Of a stretch of 64,000 bases of DNA, positions 45,938 through 55,727 are shown one piece after another. Source of the stretch: Comamonas sp009360615 (GTDB lineage Bacteria > Pseudomonadota > Gammaproteobacteria > Burkholderiales > Burkholderiaceae_C); assembly GCF_035784015.1 (NCBI RefSeq), contig NZ_JALKOW010000005.1; one strand, written 5' to 3'. The translations under genes were made by a program, and so were the position numbers. Below the pieces are notes generated by a model. It did no database searches. It was not told the DNA's origin and saw nothing but the letters and a program-made list of their open reading frames with translations. How positions within the stretch are numbered: position 1 is the stretch's first letter; each line of letters opens with the position of its first letter.

Positions 45938-45960
45938 GCAATATATGGGTACACTATTGC
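45938..45960. promoter_or_regulatory. LysR-type operator, N11 inverted repeat
   Basis: GCAATA, 11 nt, TATTGC ends exactly at the base before the LysR ATG (45961), in the gap shared with the divergent Bug gene. The geometry is the same as at 8836-8856. Confidence 0.65.
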
Positions 45961-46860
45961 ATGAGACGCATCAAATTCGATCTGGCCGAGTTGCAGGCTT
46001 TTGTGGCCACTGCGGAAAATTCAAGCTTTCGCATCGCTGCGCAGCAGCTTTGCCTGTCCGCGCCGGCGTTGAGCCGAAGAGTTGAGCGTCTCGAGGAAGC
46101 GCTGGGAGCCAAGTTGCTGGAGCGCACAACCAGGCACGTGCAGCTGACCGCAATGGGTCAAGAGTTTCTTACCGAGGCGCGTGCTGCATTAGAAGGGCTC
46201 GAGACAGCTGTGCAGCGCGTCAGCGATCAGTCACAGCATCGCCGGGGATCGGTGACAGTGGCATGCATCCCGTCAGTGGCGAACCATCTGCTGCCCAGTG
46301 CTTTGCGTGCCTTTGCTGCCGAGTACCCGGATGTCCAAGTCCATGTGATCGATGAGAATGCAAGCCATGTCCTGGAGGCGGTGGTCGGGGGGAGGGCCGA
46401 TTTCGGCATGAGCTTTACTGGAAGCCAGGAGCCCGACATCCAGTTCGAGACCTGGACTCGCGAGCGCTACGTGCTGGCGATGCTGCGAAGTCACGCATGG
46501 GCATGTCGTGCCGAGATTGTCTGGGCGGAGCTCGCAGGCGAACGCCTTGTCTCGGTATCGCACCAGAGCAGCAATCGCCTGCTTCTGGACCAGGTCATGG
46601 CAGGCTTGCCTGATCAGCCCATGGCTTGGTATGAATGCAACCACGTCACCGGAGCACTCGCTCTCGTGGAGGCCGGTTTGGGAGTGGCTGCCATCCCGCA
46701 GCTTGCGCTGCCGCAGAGCCATCCGACAGTCTGTGGCGTGCCTCTGAACGAGCCTCCGTTGTGGCGTACCTTGGGCCTGATCAAGAAGCGTGGTCGCGTG
46801 CTCAGTCCGGCCGCTGAATCTCTGAAGAGCTGCTTGCTCGCTGCCCGTGGGACTCTTTGA
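45961..46860 (+). CDS. LysR family transcriptional regulator
   Basis: A 299-residue LysR regulator. The helix-turn-helix begins LAELQAFVATAENSSFRIAA with LSAPALSRRVERLEEALGA; the effector domain contains GSVTVACIPSVANHLLP, and VEAGLGVAAIPQLALP. The open frame runs upstream to 45565, but that part is the antisense of the Bug gene. It probably regulates the divergent Bug-family gene through the palindrome at its start codon. Effector unknown, plausibly the ligand of the Bug protein. Confidence 0.93.
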   Translation: MRRIKFDLAELQAFVATAENSSFRIAAQQLCLSAPALSRRVERLEEALGAKLLERTTRHVQLTAMGQEFLTEARAALEGLETAVQRVSDQSQHRRGSVTVACIPSVANHLLPSALRAFAAEYPDVQVHVIDENASHVLEAVVGGRADFGMSFTGSQEPDIQFETWTRERYVLAMLRSHAWACRAEIVWAELAGERLVSVSHQSSNRLLLDQVMAGLPDQPMAWYECNHVTGALALVEAGLGVAAIPQLALPQSHPTVCGVPLNEPPLWRTLGLIKKRGRVLSPAAESLKSCLLAARGTL

Positions 46861-47151
46861 CCCCCTGCTGCTGCGGATTTCCACCCGAACAGAACTGCTG
46901 CATCGAAATGAGCTGAGGTGCAGCACGCAGGAAACGCTCCCATGCGAATGCTGGTCGGGCTGACCCCATTACCGCCCATCGCGCTCCCGTTCCCTCGGGT
47001 GACGACGCCGACCTTCTGGCCAGAGGCGGCTTCTGCGTGTTCGCAGGTCTGCGCCTGACGCTGGCCGTCGGTATCCAGGCCAGCTGCGAAACGGCCCATC
47101 ATCAAGGATGCAGTCGCCAGGTGCTCCTGTAAACCGTCTTCGCTCTCTGGT

Positions 47152-48729
47152 TTAGCACTGGGCGCAATTGCGCCCTGCAGCCTTCGCCCGGTACAAGGCC
47201 TGGTCCGCAGCCTCGATCAACTCCAGTGGCTTTTGCAGCCCTTGCGTGCCATGAAGGCTGGCCACTCCGACGCTGCCCGTGACACAGCCGAAGGGACTGG
47301 CCTGATGGTCAATGCCCAGGTCCTGGATTCGTTGCAGCAGCTGCTCAGCCACGTGCATGGCTCCTGCCAGAGAGGTATTCGGCAAGATGATGCCCATTTC
47401 TTCCCCTCCGTAGCGCGCGGCCAGATCTCCAGGTCGCTTGGTGATGCGTTTCAGCTCCCGGGAAACCTGTTTCAGACACTCGTCGCCTGCGACATGTCCA
47501 TAGTTGTCGTTGAACCCCTTGAAGTGGTCCAGATCCAGGAGCAGAAGCGACAGTGGTGTGCCTTCCCGCGCGGCGCGTCTTGCTTCTCGCTCCAGCGTCT
47601 CGTCAAAGTGCCGACGGTTCGCCAGCCCGGTCAGCGAGTCCAGCGCGGCGAGTTCTCCGAGCTGCCGATTGACCTCCAGCAGCCTCTCGCGTGCAGCCAT
47701 CAGGGAGGCTTCAGCTTGCACGCGGAGCTGGATGGTCTGGATCAATCTCCAGCCGATCACGGCGATCGCGGCCAGCAAGCTGAGCACCACACCTGCGGTC
47801 AGCAGCGCCTGGCGACGCCATGTACCCAATGCCTCGTGTTTGCCCTGGGCTACAGTGGTGAAGATGGGGTAACGATCATTGCTCCTGAACGCATAAAGCC
47901 TTTCCGTGCCATCGATTCCTGAACGGAAAGAGGCGGTGCCAGACTTCAGGCCCGAGAAATACCGCAGAAAATTTGGCGAACGCGAAAAATCCTGGCCCAG
48001 GTTTTTTTCGCTGAAAGGATATCGCACCAGCAACTGCCCGTTTGCCGTGGTCACGGAGATGACGCCTTGCTTGCCAATATCAATCTCGCCGAACAATCCC
48101 AGAAAGTTCTTGATGCCCAGGGCCACAACGATAACGCCGCCAAACTGCCCTTGCTTGTTCTCGAAACGTCGGCTGACAGTCAACACCCATTCTCCCGTCG
48201 AGCGGCTGCGAATCGGAGGACCAATGGAAATGTCGTGCGACGGACTGTCGCGGTGGAGTTGGAAGAAGCTGCGATCGGCACTGCTGGATCCTGCAGGAAA
48301 TGCGCCCTTGGTGGACATCAGCCACCGCCCATCTGCATCGACCACGCGAAGCTCGTCGAGCTGGTTCAGCAATTGCTCCTGACGGCTGCCCAGTTTTTGC
48401 ATGCGCTGCAAAAGGGCTGGCGTGACTCCCTCTTCCTCAAGCCGCTCGGCCATGCCGAGCAGAAGCATGGAGCTCTGGGTAAGCACGCCCTCTGCATAAG
48501 TGCTCAATGTCTGCGCCAGATTGCGGTTGTGCGTGTCGATCTCTGACAGGGTGCGCTGGCGTGCCGACCAGATCTCCCAGCCAGTAGCGACCAGAACCGA
48601 GGCAAAAACGACCAGCAGCAGGCAGGCTGCGAGCTGAGCGTCGCGCTTCAAGGTTGGCTTCCTGGGAGCGCGATCCCGCATTTCATCTTCCTGCAAACTG
48701 GCTTCGTTCTGCCTTTTTCGAAAAGACAT
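47152..48729 (-). CDS. Diguanylate cyclase with periplasmic dCache-like sensor
   Basis: A 525-residue protein. TM1 is near residues 31-53. A large periplasmic sensor (about 54-300) has PAS/dCache character (LRVVDADGRWLMSTKGAFPA, IGPPIRSRSTGEWVLTVSRR). TM2 is near 305-325, then a GGDEF domain with DSLTGLANRRHFDE. The signature is GGEEM rather than GGDEF, and RPGD five residues before it fits an RxxD inhibitory site. It probably makes c-di-GMP in response to an external ligand. ATG 48729 has a GGGAG site; a GTG two codons earlier is less likely. Confidence 0.9.
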   Translation of the reverse strand: MSFRKRQNEASLQEDEMRDRAPRKPTLKRDAQLAACLLLVVFASVLVATGWEIWSARQRTLSEIDTHNRNLAQTLSTYAEGVLTQSSMLLLGMAERLEEEGVTPALLQRMQKLGSRQEQLLNQLDELRVVDADGRWLMSTKGAFPAGSSSADRSFFQLHRDSPSHDISIGPPIRSRSTGEWVLTVSRRFENKQGQFGGVIVVALGIKNFLGLFGEIDIGKQGVISVTTANGQLLVRYPFSEKNLGQDFSRSPNFLRYFSGLKSGTASFRSGIDGTERLYAFRSNDRYPIFTTVAQGKHEALGTWRRQALLTAGVVLSLLAAIAVIGWRLIQTIQLRVQAEASLMAARERLLEVNRQLGELAALDSLTGLANRRHFDETLEREARRAAREGTPLSLLLLDLDHFKGFNDNYGHVAGDECLKQVSRELKRITKRPGDLAARYGGEEMGIILPNTSLAGAMHVAEQLLQRIQDLGIDHQASPFGCVTGSVGVASLHGTQGLQKPLELIEAADQALYRAKAAGRNCAQC

Positions 48730-49060
48730 GCCCACTCCCTCAACGTCAACCAGTCGTGAACAGCACTTTGGCGTTGCCGCTTGTGGCCCCCCTGCTGGTC
48801 TGTATTTGAGGAGGCCGAGAAGAATTTTCCTCTAACTCCCTAAAGTCGGCTACTCGCCATCTGCGCATGACCCCAGCTCCGGAGTCTGGGTTGAGAGCTG
48901 TGTGTGCCGGACCCGGGCGAGCCTTGGCAAACGAGGCGGTTTCGGAAACTCGAAGTCTGCAAACGCGCCCTGACGGCATTTTCGGACCCGGCTGCGACAC
49001 CGGATGGCCGTTTCGCCTCGCGACGGTTGATCCGGATGGCTTGTGAGCGCCAAGCGGAAT
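48730..49060. other. Intergenic stretch, no gene recognised
   Basis: About 330 nt holding the cyclase promoter region. Nothing else seen. Confidence 0.5.
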
Positions 49061-50140
49061 TCAGCGAGTCCTGTCCTTGCCCAGGCAGTGGGTGTTGACG
49101 AAGATTGCGGTGCGCTCCAGGGACTGGCGTATGTCCGGCTTGGCAATTCCATGTCTGTCGGCGAATTGCTCTGTTTCCAGGGTATCGAAACGGGTGGTTT
49201 GGATAAAGTCCAAGGCTTCGGCGCTGCTATTCAGGAACCGTGCGACGGGTGGAATATGCAACAGCAATCTGAGCAATCCCAGGGAAATGTGATGCCTGGG
49301 CGACCTGAATCCAAGGGCTTGTCCCACCTGTGCCAGAAGGTCCCGCAAATTGGGACTGCGGTCATCAAGCGCCAGTAGTTCCCGACCTGCCATGGAGGGG
49401 TCGAAGGCACAGGCCGACATCAGTTCAATGAGGTAATCCACTGTGACCAGCGGCAACCAATGCCTGGCGCTGCCGGGCACTGCGGTCAGTTTTCCCTGTG
49501 CCAGGTTGCGTATCAGGGCCACCAGTGGCTGGCCGTCAAGGATATGCCCCGTGCGGCTGTGGCCGCAGACCGTCGCAGGATGAACAATGGTGACCTGCCC
49601 GCCGTGGGTGGACATGACGTCGAGGGTTGCAAAGTGCGCCTCCAGCTTGCTCGCCTCGTACGCGCCGACGCGCCGGTACACGGCCGGCCATTGAGTCAGT
49701 TCCGGTTGGCGCGTCTCAATGCCGATGCGTTGCAGGTGCTCATGATTCCTCAGCATATATCCGCCGACCATCACCAGCCGGCTTTTTTGTTCAGCCGCCA
49801 GCAGCGCCACGCGTCTTGCTCCCTCCACATTCACCGCGCGAGCATGTTCCGGCGAGAGCCCCCAGGCAAAGTGGGCGCCCAGATGGAACACGGCTTTGGC
49901 ATTCTTGAGCGTGCCCCTATCCGCAAGACAGAGGCCGAGATTGTGTTTTTCCAGATCGCCCTCGACAGCGAACACGCGGCCCGCGACCCCTCGCAAACTG
50001 TCGATCTGCTCCCGCAGTGCCGCTATGCGCTCTGGGTGGCGCATCAACACCCGGACGGTGTGACCTTTGGTGCTCAGGTGCGCCAGCAAATGTTGACCGA
50101 TGAAGCCGGTCCCTCCCGTGACAAAGCACTCCGCACTCAT
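49061..50140 (-). CDS. NAD-dependent epimerase/dehydratase (extended SDR)
   Basis: A 359-residue extended SDR. ECFVTGGTGFIGQHLLAHLS is the Rossmann motif, AVFHLGAHFAWGLSPEHA and VNVEGARRVA follow, and the catalytic YEASK lies in a GAYEASKLEAHF context. The substrate is unknown; members act on sugar nucleotides, sterols or flavonoids. The AAGGAG site and ATG at 50140 are clear. It diverges from a MerR regulator and has a MerR-style promoter, so it is almost certainly that regulator's target. Confidence 0.88.
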   Translation of the reverse strand: MSAECFVTGGTGFIGQHLLAHLSTKGHTVRVLMRHPERIAALREQIDSLRGVAGRVFAVEGDLEKHNLGLCLADRGTLKNAKAVFHLGAHFAWGLSPEHARAVNVEGARRVALLAAEQKSRLVMVGGYMLRNHEHLQRIGIETRQPELTQWPAVYRRVGAYEASKLEAHFATLDVMSTHGGQVTIVHPATVCGHSRTGHILDGQPLVALIRNLAQGKLTAVPGSARHWLPLVTVDYLIELMSACAFDPSMAGRELLALDDRSPNLRDLLAQVGQALGFRSPRHHISLGLLRLLLHIPPVARFLNSSAEALDFIQTTRFDTLETEQFADRHGIAKPDIRQSLERTAIFVNTHCLGKDRTR

Positions 50141-50170
50141 TTCCCTGCTCCTTGGTAAGGTGAAAAATCA

Positions 50171-50202
50171 AATGTAGAGTGTTGACCTAACTCTATAGTC
50201 AA
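50171..50202 (-). promoter_or_regulatory. MerR-type promoter of the epimerase gene with central dyad
   Basis: Minus-strand TTGACT (-35, 50197-50202) and TACATT (-10, 50171-50176) are separated by 20 nt, or 19 if the -10 is shifted by one. A TAGAGT/ACTCTA dyad (50175-50180 and 50090+5 to 50195, i.e. 50190-50195) sits in the spacer. Over-long spacers with a dyad are the hallmark of MerR activation. Confidence 0.75.
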
Positions 50203-50213
50203 GCGGAATTTTC

Positions 50214-50603
50214 ATGAGAATCGGAGAGCTCGAGACACGCAGCGGCGCCAGCCGTCACACCTTGCGTTACTACGAGCAGATCGGGTTGATCTCACCGATG
50301 CGGCGAAGCAATAACTATCGCGTTTACACAGAGCAGACGCTGCAGGAGCTGAACTTTATCCAGCGTGCCCAAAGCATGGGATTCTCGCTGGGGGAAATCG
50401 GCCAGATTCTGGATGCGCAGAGGAACAGATCGATCGATTGCGCCGAAGGCGCCAAGATCATTGAGAAAAAGATGTCGGAAATCAGGCAGAAAATTTCCGA
50501 CCTCAAGAGTATTTACCGATATCTGGATGTAGAGCGAGCCAATCTTGAAGCCAGCGCGGCCAGGCAACTCGAGCTTCAGCGGCTGAACAGTGCAGCTGCC
50601 TGA
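50214..50603 (+). CDS. MerR family transcriptional regulator
   Basis: A 129-residue MerR regulator. The winged helix begins MRIGELETRSGASRHTLRYY with EQIGLISPMRRSNNYRVY, then a dimerisation helix rich in Lys/Glu (KKMSEIRQKISDLKSIYRYL). Only one cysteine (IDCAEGAK) is seen in the effector end and no metal-binding C-terminal motif, so a metal sensor is unlikely. It diverges from the epimerase gene, whose promoter carries a dyad in an elongated spacer. Confidence 0.92.
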   Translation: MRIGELETRSGASRHTLRYYEQIGLISPMRRSNNYRVYTEQTLQELNFIQRAQSMGFSLGEIGQILDAQRNRSIDCAEGAKIIEKKMSEIRQKISDLKSIYRYLDVERANLEASAARQLELQRLNSAAA

Positions 50604-51617
50604 GCTGTGCTCCGTGGTGAAACGGAAGCGGTAGCCAGCCTCCAGATTCAGCCCCCGGTGGCCCTGCGGGGGTTCATAGCGGCTATGCGCGACAGACAGC
50701 GGCTTTTGTGCATCGGTCCCATGGCGTACTGAGCCTTGGCCGCTCCTGTTCAGGAGCCTTGATGGCGAGATCCACCACATTGTGCGGGACAGAGGCCGGC
50801 GGCCGCGAGCTCAACAGAGCCGTCATGGCACAGCCACGCAGCGCAGGTGCGTGGGCAGGTCTGGTGGTGCGACGGCACTGCCTCTGCAATTTTGTCCTTT
50901 GCGGCGCGGTAGCGACATCGCCGCCATGTATTCCAAGCCCCGGACAACGCCATGGGTCTTCTTGAGACGGGTGCCGTGCCCTGCAGTCCTTAGGCCTTCT
51001 TCCGTCGTCAACAGTGACCAGCTGCACTGGCACATTTCGGGCTCGGTGGCTGCACGGCACAAATGTCATGACACCGGTCTTGTCGCATCAGGCACCCTGC
51101 GCTGCTGCTTTTGATTCCAGGCAGCTTCCCTGACGGTGCAGGCAGCCGGCTTGTTTCCACACCTTGATGCCGATCGCATGGATGGCCGCACCGGCACAGG
51201 AAAGGCGCGGTGCTCAAGGCGCTGCAACGCCGAAGGCAGGGTAAATCATCGGAGGGCGGCAGGGCGCATGCAACGGGTGCCAACAGCCTCGTTTCGTCAT
51301 CTCACTAGCGTTTTACCGCAAGGGAAACCACCGACCCGAACTGCGGATTTCCTTCTTGAATTGCTTATAAAAAATAAACAAAATGCATCGGCAATTGGTT
51401 ATGAAAAATATCTAAATAAATATCTGGATCAGGAAGACCAAGCGGACTGGTCCCAAGAACGGGATTTCGACTGCAGAGTGGCAGATCACGTACGGATGGT
51501 CGGTACCCGGCGGCCCATCTGCATCCGATGCACAAACCACTGAGAGGAGGAGGGCTTCAACACATTCAGGACACAGAGACTTCTTGACATTCAATGATTC
51601 AAACAAGGGAGACAAAG
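50604..51617. other. Stretch without a convincing gene; AT-rich patch before the porin
   Basis: About 1 kb. A notably AT-rich stretch at 51340-51430 contrasts with its surroundings and may be acquired DNA or the porin promoter region. Its translation (ELLIKNKQNASAIGYEKYLN in part) is suggestive but not identifiable. Confidence 0.45.
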
Positions 51618-52712
51618 TTGATTAAAAGAATAGCTAGCACCATGGCGTTGATGAGCCTGGGAGGGTTTGCATATGCACAGTCATCGGTGCAGATCTACGG
51701 CATCCTGGACACGGCCGTCGAGACCATGAACAACGTGGGGGCCAGCAGGTCCACCCTGACGCGCATGCCCAATCTCTCGGGCAGCGTTCCCTCGCGCCTG
51801 GGCTTTCGCGGACGCGAGGATCTGGGTGGGGGGCTGAGTGCATCCTTCACGCTGGAGATGGGGATTGCCCCCGATTCAGGAGCCCTGAACCAGGGCGGAC
51901 GGGGCTTCGGTCGCCAGTCGTTCGTCAGCCTCAACGGTCCATGGGGCTCGCTGGGACTGGGCCGCCAGTACACCATGCTGTTCTGGTCCGTGCTCGATGC
52001 CGACGTGATCGGCCCAAGCCTGCACAGCATGGGCAACCTGGACAACTACTTTCCGAATGCACGTGCGGACAATGCGATCTCCTACAAGGGCACGTTCTCG
52101 GGGCTGACGGTCGGCGCGACCTATAGTTTTGGCCGCGATGCCGTCAATGCCGGACCCAGCCCAGGCGGCACCAACTGCGCAGGTGAGAGCAGTACCGACT
52201 CCAAGACCTGCCGCGAGTGGTCGGCCATGCTCAAGTACGACACGGCGGGCTGGGGAGCAGCGCTCGCGCATGACGAGCTGCGTGGCGGCCCGGGGGCGTT
52301 TGCAGGGCTCACCAGCAGCGACAAGGCGGACAAGCGCACCATGCTCAATGGCTATGTGAAGCTTGGCGGAGCCAAGATCGGTGCAGGCTTCATGCGTCGC
52401 AAGAACGATGGATATGTGGCCTCGCCACGCAACGACCTGTGGTTTGTCGGTGTGACCTATCCTGCAGGACCATGGACGGTCGATGCGCAGTACAACCAGC
52501 TCAAGTACAAGGACAATGCGGACAAGGGGCAGCTGGTGGTGGTGAGGGGGACCTACAACCTGTCCAAGCGCACGGCGGTCTATGCGTCGCTGGGGTATGT
52601 GAAGAACAGCGGCAATGCGGCCTTCGGTGCGAGCGGAGCACAGGCGGGAGGAACGCCAATGCCTGGTGTCAACCAGACGGGCTTCGGCGCAGGCGTGCGG
52701 CACGCGTTCTGA
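51618..52712 (+). CDS. General (Gram-negative type) porin
   Basis: A 364-residue outer-membrane porin. The signal peptide (RIASTMALMSLGGFAYA, then QSS) precedes SSVQIYGILDTAVETMNN, SRLGFRGREDLGGGLSASF, FGRQSFVSLNGPWGSLGLGR, and a C-terminus ending in Phe (GFGAGVRHAF), the outer-membrane insertion signal. It matches the Omp32-like porins of Comamonas/Delftia. The start TTG 51618 has a GGGAGA site; an ATG eight codons upstream (51594) has none. It is monocistronic. Confidence 0.93.
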   Translation: MIKRIASTMALMSLGGFAYAQSSVQIYGILDTAVETMNNVGASRSTLTRMPNLSGSVPSRLGFRGREDLGGGLSASFTLEMGIAPDSGALNQGGRGFGRQSFVSLNGPWGSLGLGRQYTMLFWSVLDADVIGPSLHSMGNLDNYFPNARADNAISYKGTFSGLTVGATYSFGRDAVNAGPSPGGTNCAGESSTDSKTCREWSAMLKYDTAGWGAALAHDELRGGPGAFAGLTSSDKADKRTMLNGYVKLGGAKIGAGFMRRKNDGYVASPRNDLWFVGVTYPAGPWTVDAQYNQLKYKDNADKGQLVVVRGTYNLSKRTAVYASLGYVKNSGNAAFGASGAQAGGTPMPGVNQTGFGAGVRHAF

Positions 52713-52870
52713 AATCGGCGCACAAATGGTGCGGGTGAGGGTTGCCTGGTGGCCCCGCCCGCCCTTTGCGAGGGCGCGCTTTGAGCGGACTCATCTCGTT
52801 CCGACATGCGCTACCATCTGAGACAGATGATGTAGGCCCTCGGGTGAATCCTGTGCGTCGAACGAGTGTG

Positions 52871-53431
52871 ATGAAGATTCACGAAATAGAGACCGATCGA
52901 TTGCGGCTTCGGCAATGGCGAGATGCCGACTATCCCGTCTTCGCATGCATGAATGCGGACGCAGAAACCATGCGCTTTTTCCCCGCCACTCTCTCGGTGG
53001 AGCAAAGCAATGATTTGGCGAATTACTGTCGCGATCTCATCGAGCAGCAAGGTTGGGGGGTATGGGCCCTGGAGGAAAAGGCCACAGCGGCATTCATTGG
53101 CTTCGTCGGCTTGCACAGACCGACCGATGAGCTTCCCTTTTCTCCATGCATCGAAGTCGCGTGGCGGCTTGTGAGAGCGGCTTGGGGCAAAGGCTTTGCA
53201 ACAGAAGGGGCCAGTGCGGCGCTTTCCTTTGCATTTGCACAACTGGCGGTGCCCGAGATCGTTGCCTTTGCGGCGTCCGATAACACTCCTTCCGAGCGCG
53301 TCATGCAACGGCTCGGTATGCGGCGAGACGCTCAAATGTTCGAGCATCCCTCTTTCCCCCCGGGGCACTCTTTGCGCAAGCATGTCCTGTATCGGGCCCA
53401 TCCAGACGCACGAATCTCTGCGCCTCTGTAG
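52871..53431 (+). CDS. GNAT-family N-acetyltransferase (RimJ/RimL type)
   Basis: A 186-residue acetyltransferase: IETDRLRLRQWRDADYPVFA at the start, the CoA-binding AAWGKGFATEGASAALSFAF and SERVMQRLGMRRDAQMFEHP near the end. The family acetylates N-terminal amines of proteins or small molecules; the substrate is not known. The start ATG 52871 fits the family N-terminus. It is 158 nt after the porin, same strand, and probably separately transcribed. Confidence 0.9.
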   Translation: MKIHEIETDRLRLRQWRDADYPVFACMNADAETMRFFPATLSVEQSNDLANYCRDLIEQQGWGVWALEEKATAAFIGFVGLHRPTDELPFSPCIEVAWRLVRAAWGKGFATEGASAALSFAFAQLAVPEIVAFAASDNTPSERVMQRLGMRRDAQMFEHPSFPPGHSLRKHVLYRAHPDARISAPL

Positions 53432-54290
53432 CAAAGGACAAGCGACAAACGCAGCGGCGGCGACTGTCAGCGCAAGGGCATGGGCGCTCCTGCGCCCGTC
53501 ACCTGCAAGCGTGATGGGGTGCGTCAGCTGTCCGCACAGTGGATTCGCACAGAGGATCTGGCGCCTGGAGTGCTGGTGAAGAGATGCACCATACCGATCA
53601 TCAAAGCTGGCCCACCCTCCGGGGCGAGTCGAACGCAGACGCCGGATCCCAGACAGTCGGGAGACCTGCGGAAGGTTCGGTGTGATGCCGATCGAGCTGC
53701 AAGACCTGACGCAGCAGCTGGCGCTGAACACTGAAAATCTCTTGCCACGGTGCACTCCTGCCGCGCAGAAGGTGGGGCAGTTGCCGTGGTGGCGATGCAG
53801 GCGGGGGTGTTGGCGCCGGTCATTCCGGTGTGTCGATACGGCTTGCTGCCGATCCTCCACACACACGGCTTGTATCCCGGTTGCCACCAATGGTTTCGAC
53901 ATGCGGTCGGAAGGTCGGTGATGAGCCGACCGAGTAACGGGAGCACTGACAGTGGTACGCATGGTGATTGCAATGGCAATGGCGATGGCGACGGCGACGG
54001 GCTGCTGCAGACATATGCCTTCGGCCTTGGCGCCTTCCCTGCAGGCGCTGTACGCTCGGCCGGGTGATTTCCAGTCCGGTGTGCGCCGGCCCTTTGTGCG
54101 TGTGCATGACGCGTCTGCTGGGGCATTCGTTGATCCCGCAAGACCCTATGGCGGCTCATGAAATGCCGGTACCTCTTGATGAACTGAGACCACGTAGTAC
54201 CCGTCAGCCCCCCGGATTGCTTCAAGGCAGGATCTGCCGGCTGGCCGGCCCCATAATGCGCCACCCATTGTTATCAAGGAGTTGGCACAT
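53432..54290. other. Stretch without a convincing gene
   Basis: About 860 nt. It contains a GGCAATGGCGATGGCGACGG-type low-complexity patch near 53970-54000. No gene recognised. Confidence 0.45.
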
Positions 54291-54899
54291 ATGTCATCTG
54301 ACGGCTTTCACGTCCATGGCCCGCACGATCACGAACTCGAACATGCCGCAGAGGGCGAGCACGGTCAAACAGCCCACCACGGCATCGGCGGCGGCAGCCT
54401 GACCAACCAGATTGCCATGTGCACCGCTGTCATTGCAACGGTGGGCGCCATCTTCTCCTATATGGGCGGTGCGACCCAGGCAAATGCCGGACTGTATAAA
54501 AACGACGCGGCCATCAAGAAGACTGAAGCGGCCAACCAGTGGGCCTTCTACCAGGCCAAGAGCACCAAGCAATCGCTGTCCGAGTTTGCTCGTGATCTGG
54601 CGACTTCGGAGGACAAAAGGGCTGCTTACCAGGCCAAGGTTGAACGCTACGAAAAGGAAAAGGATGACATCAAGCGCGATGCTGAGCGCCTGGAAATCGA
54701 GGCCCGGCACTGGGACGAACAGTCTGAAATGCAGATGCATCTGCACCACCGCTGGGCTCAGGGTACGACCGCGCTTCAAGTCGCCATTGCGCTCGCAGCG
54801 ATTGCACTGCTGACCAAGAAAAAGTGGCTTGAATATGCCATGCTCGGTGTGGCACTGCTAGGACTTGGCGTGGGTGCGCTGGCGATGCTGCAGATCTAA
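54291..54899 (+). CDS. DUF4337 membrane protein
   Basis: A 202-residue protein. The N-terminus is His-rich (DGFHVHGPHDHELEHAAEGE). One transmembrane helix follows (AMCTAVIATVGAIFSYMGGA), then a charged coiled-coil segment (KVERYEKEKDDIKRDAERLE) and two C-terminal helices (ALQVAIALAAIALL and YAMLGVALLGLGVGALAML). This layout matches DUF4337. Function unknown. Start ATG 54291 lies behind AAGGAG. Confidence 0.88.
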   Translation: MSSDGFHVHGPHDHELEHAAEGEHGQTAHHGIGGGSLTNQIAMCTAVIATVGAIFSYMGGATQANAGLYKNDAAIKKTEAANQWAFYQAKSTKQSLSEFARDLATSEDKRAAYQAKVERYEKEKDDIKRDAERLEIEARHWDEQSEMQMHLHHRWAQGTTALQVAIALAAIALLTKKKWLEYAMLGVALLGLGVGALAMLQI

Positions 54900-55360
54900 G
54901 AGCATCATGGAAAGCTGCGTCTTCACCTGATGCACTTGGATATCCACGAAGCGCGGCTGGAACCGGCCGCCGCAGCCTCTGCACCAGTCGTTGGTCCACT
55001 CCAGCTGCGCATACCCGGATGTCCATGGCGCAGTGACTTATTGCCGCATTCTCAGCACAGCTGGCTACTGTCGACAAGGCACAGGCAACAGCAAGGGGGC
55101 GGGCGCTGCTTCACCGAGCTTGCATGCGGCTTCGCACCAATCCCAGGCGTTACTGGCCCTCACTCGCGCCACAAGCCCGCTTCGCAAGCGCTTGGGGACG
55201 CAGTCAAAGACCATGCTCTTGAACATTAGGGGTCCAGAAATAGAAAAAGCCCGCTTAGTGCCAGGCTCTGGTGTCGAGAACGTCGAGGCTTGATCCTTCT
55301 GACGTCTTCAGCAGCAGGAGTGCCACAGTTTGCGCAACGCCTTTCCGTAAAGGCTTCCAT
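54900..55360. other. Stretch without a convincing gene
   Basis: About 460 nt between DUF4337 and the terminator of the 60-aa gene. Nothing recognised. Confidence 0.45.
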
Positions 55361-55384
55361 AAAAAAGCCCGCACGATGGCGGGC
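55361..55384 (-). terminator. Terminator of the 60-aa gene
   Basis: On the minus strand GCCCGC, 6-nt loop, GCGGGC, then a T-run. It lies 23 nt beyond the stop of the 55408-55590 ORF. Confidence 0.85.
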
Positions 55385-55407
55385 AATGGCAATTTGGCGA
55401 AGGCTCT

Positions 55408-55590
55408 CTAAATCTTGCTACGGCCTCGGTAGTCAAGGTCGGTGGCGGAGTAGTTTTCTCGTTTGCGCCAGTTCATTTGAACAGGGCCCGTATATTCCGG
55501 GGGATAGGTGATGCGCTCCTTTTCCCGGCTGAGCTCCCATCGCTTGGCCTCCACGACATGGTGAACGGTTGATTTTTTCGTTTTGATCAT
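55408..55590 (-). CDS. Conserved 60-aa basic protein, divergent from leader C
   Basis: A 60-residue basic protein: MIKTKKSTVHHVVEAKRWEL, then SREKERITYPPEYTGPVQMN and WRKRENYSATDLDYRGRSKI. A GAGAG site precedes the ATG and a good terminator follows, so it is an expressed gene. The decayed homolog at 16530-16710 sits in the same head-to-head position to leader B, showing a duplicated unit. The high Lys/Arg content suggests nucleic acid or ribosome binding, which is inference. No family recognised. Confidence 0.75.
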   Translation of the reverse strand: MIKTKKSTVHHVVEAKRWELSREKERITYPPEYTGPVQMNWRKRENYSATDLDYRGRSKI

Positions 55591-55727
55591 TGCGAGGCTC
55601 TCTGTAAATATCCGGACGTCAGCCCCACAGTACATGGTTAATCCGTAGTGGTCCACCCATATATTTTTGGAGGGTCTTGATGTTGGCAGTATCAAACCCG
55701 AGAACCGGAAAATTTCCAACCAAGGGT

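Noticed and set aside
45565..45960. Upstream extension of the second LysR frame
   Set aside because: It overlaps the Bug-family gene in antisense; LysR homology starts at 45961.
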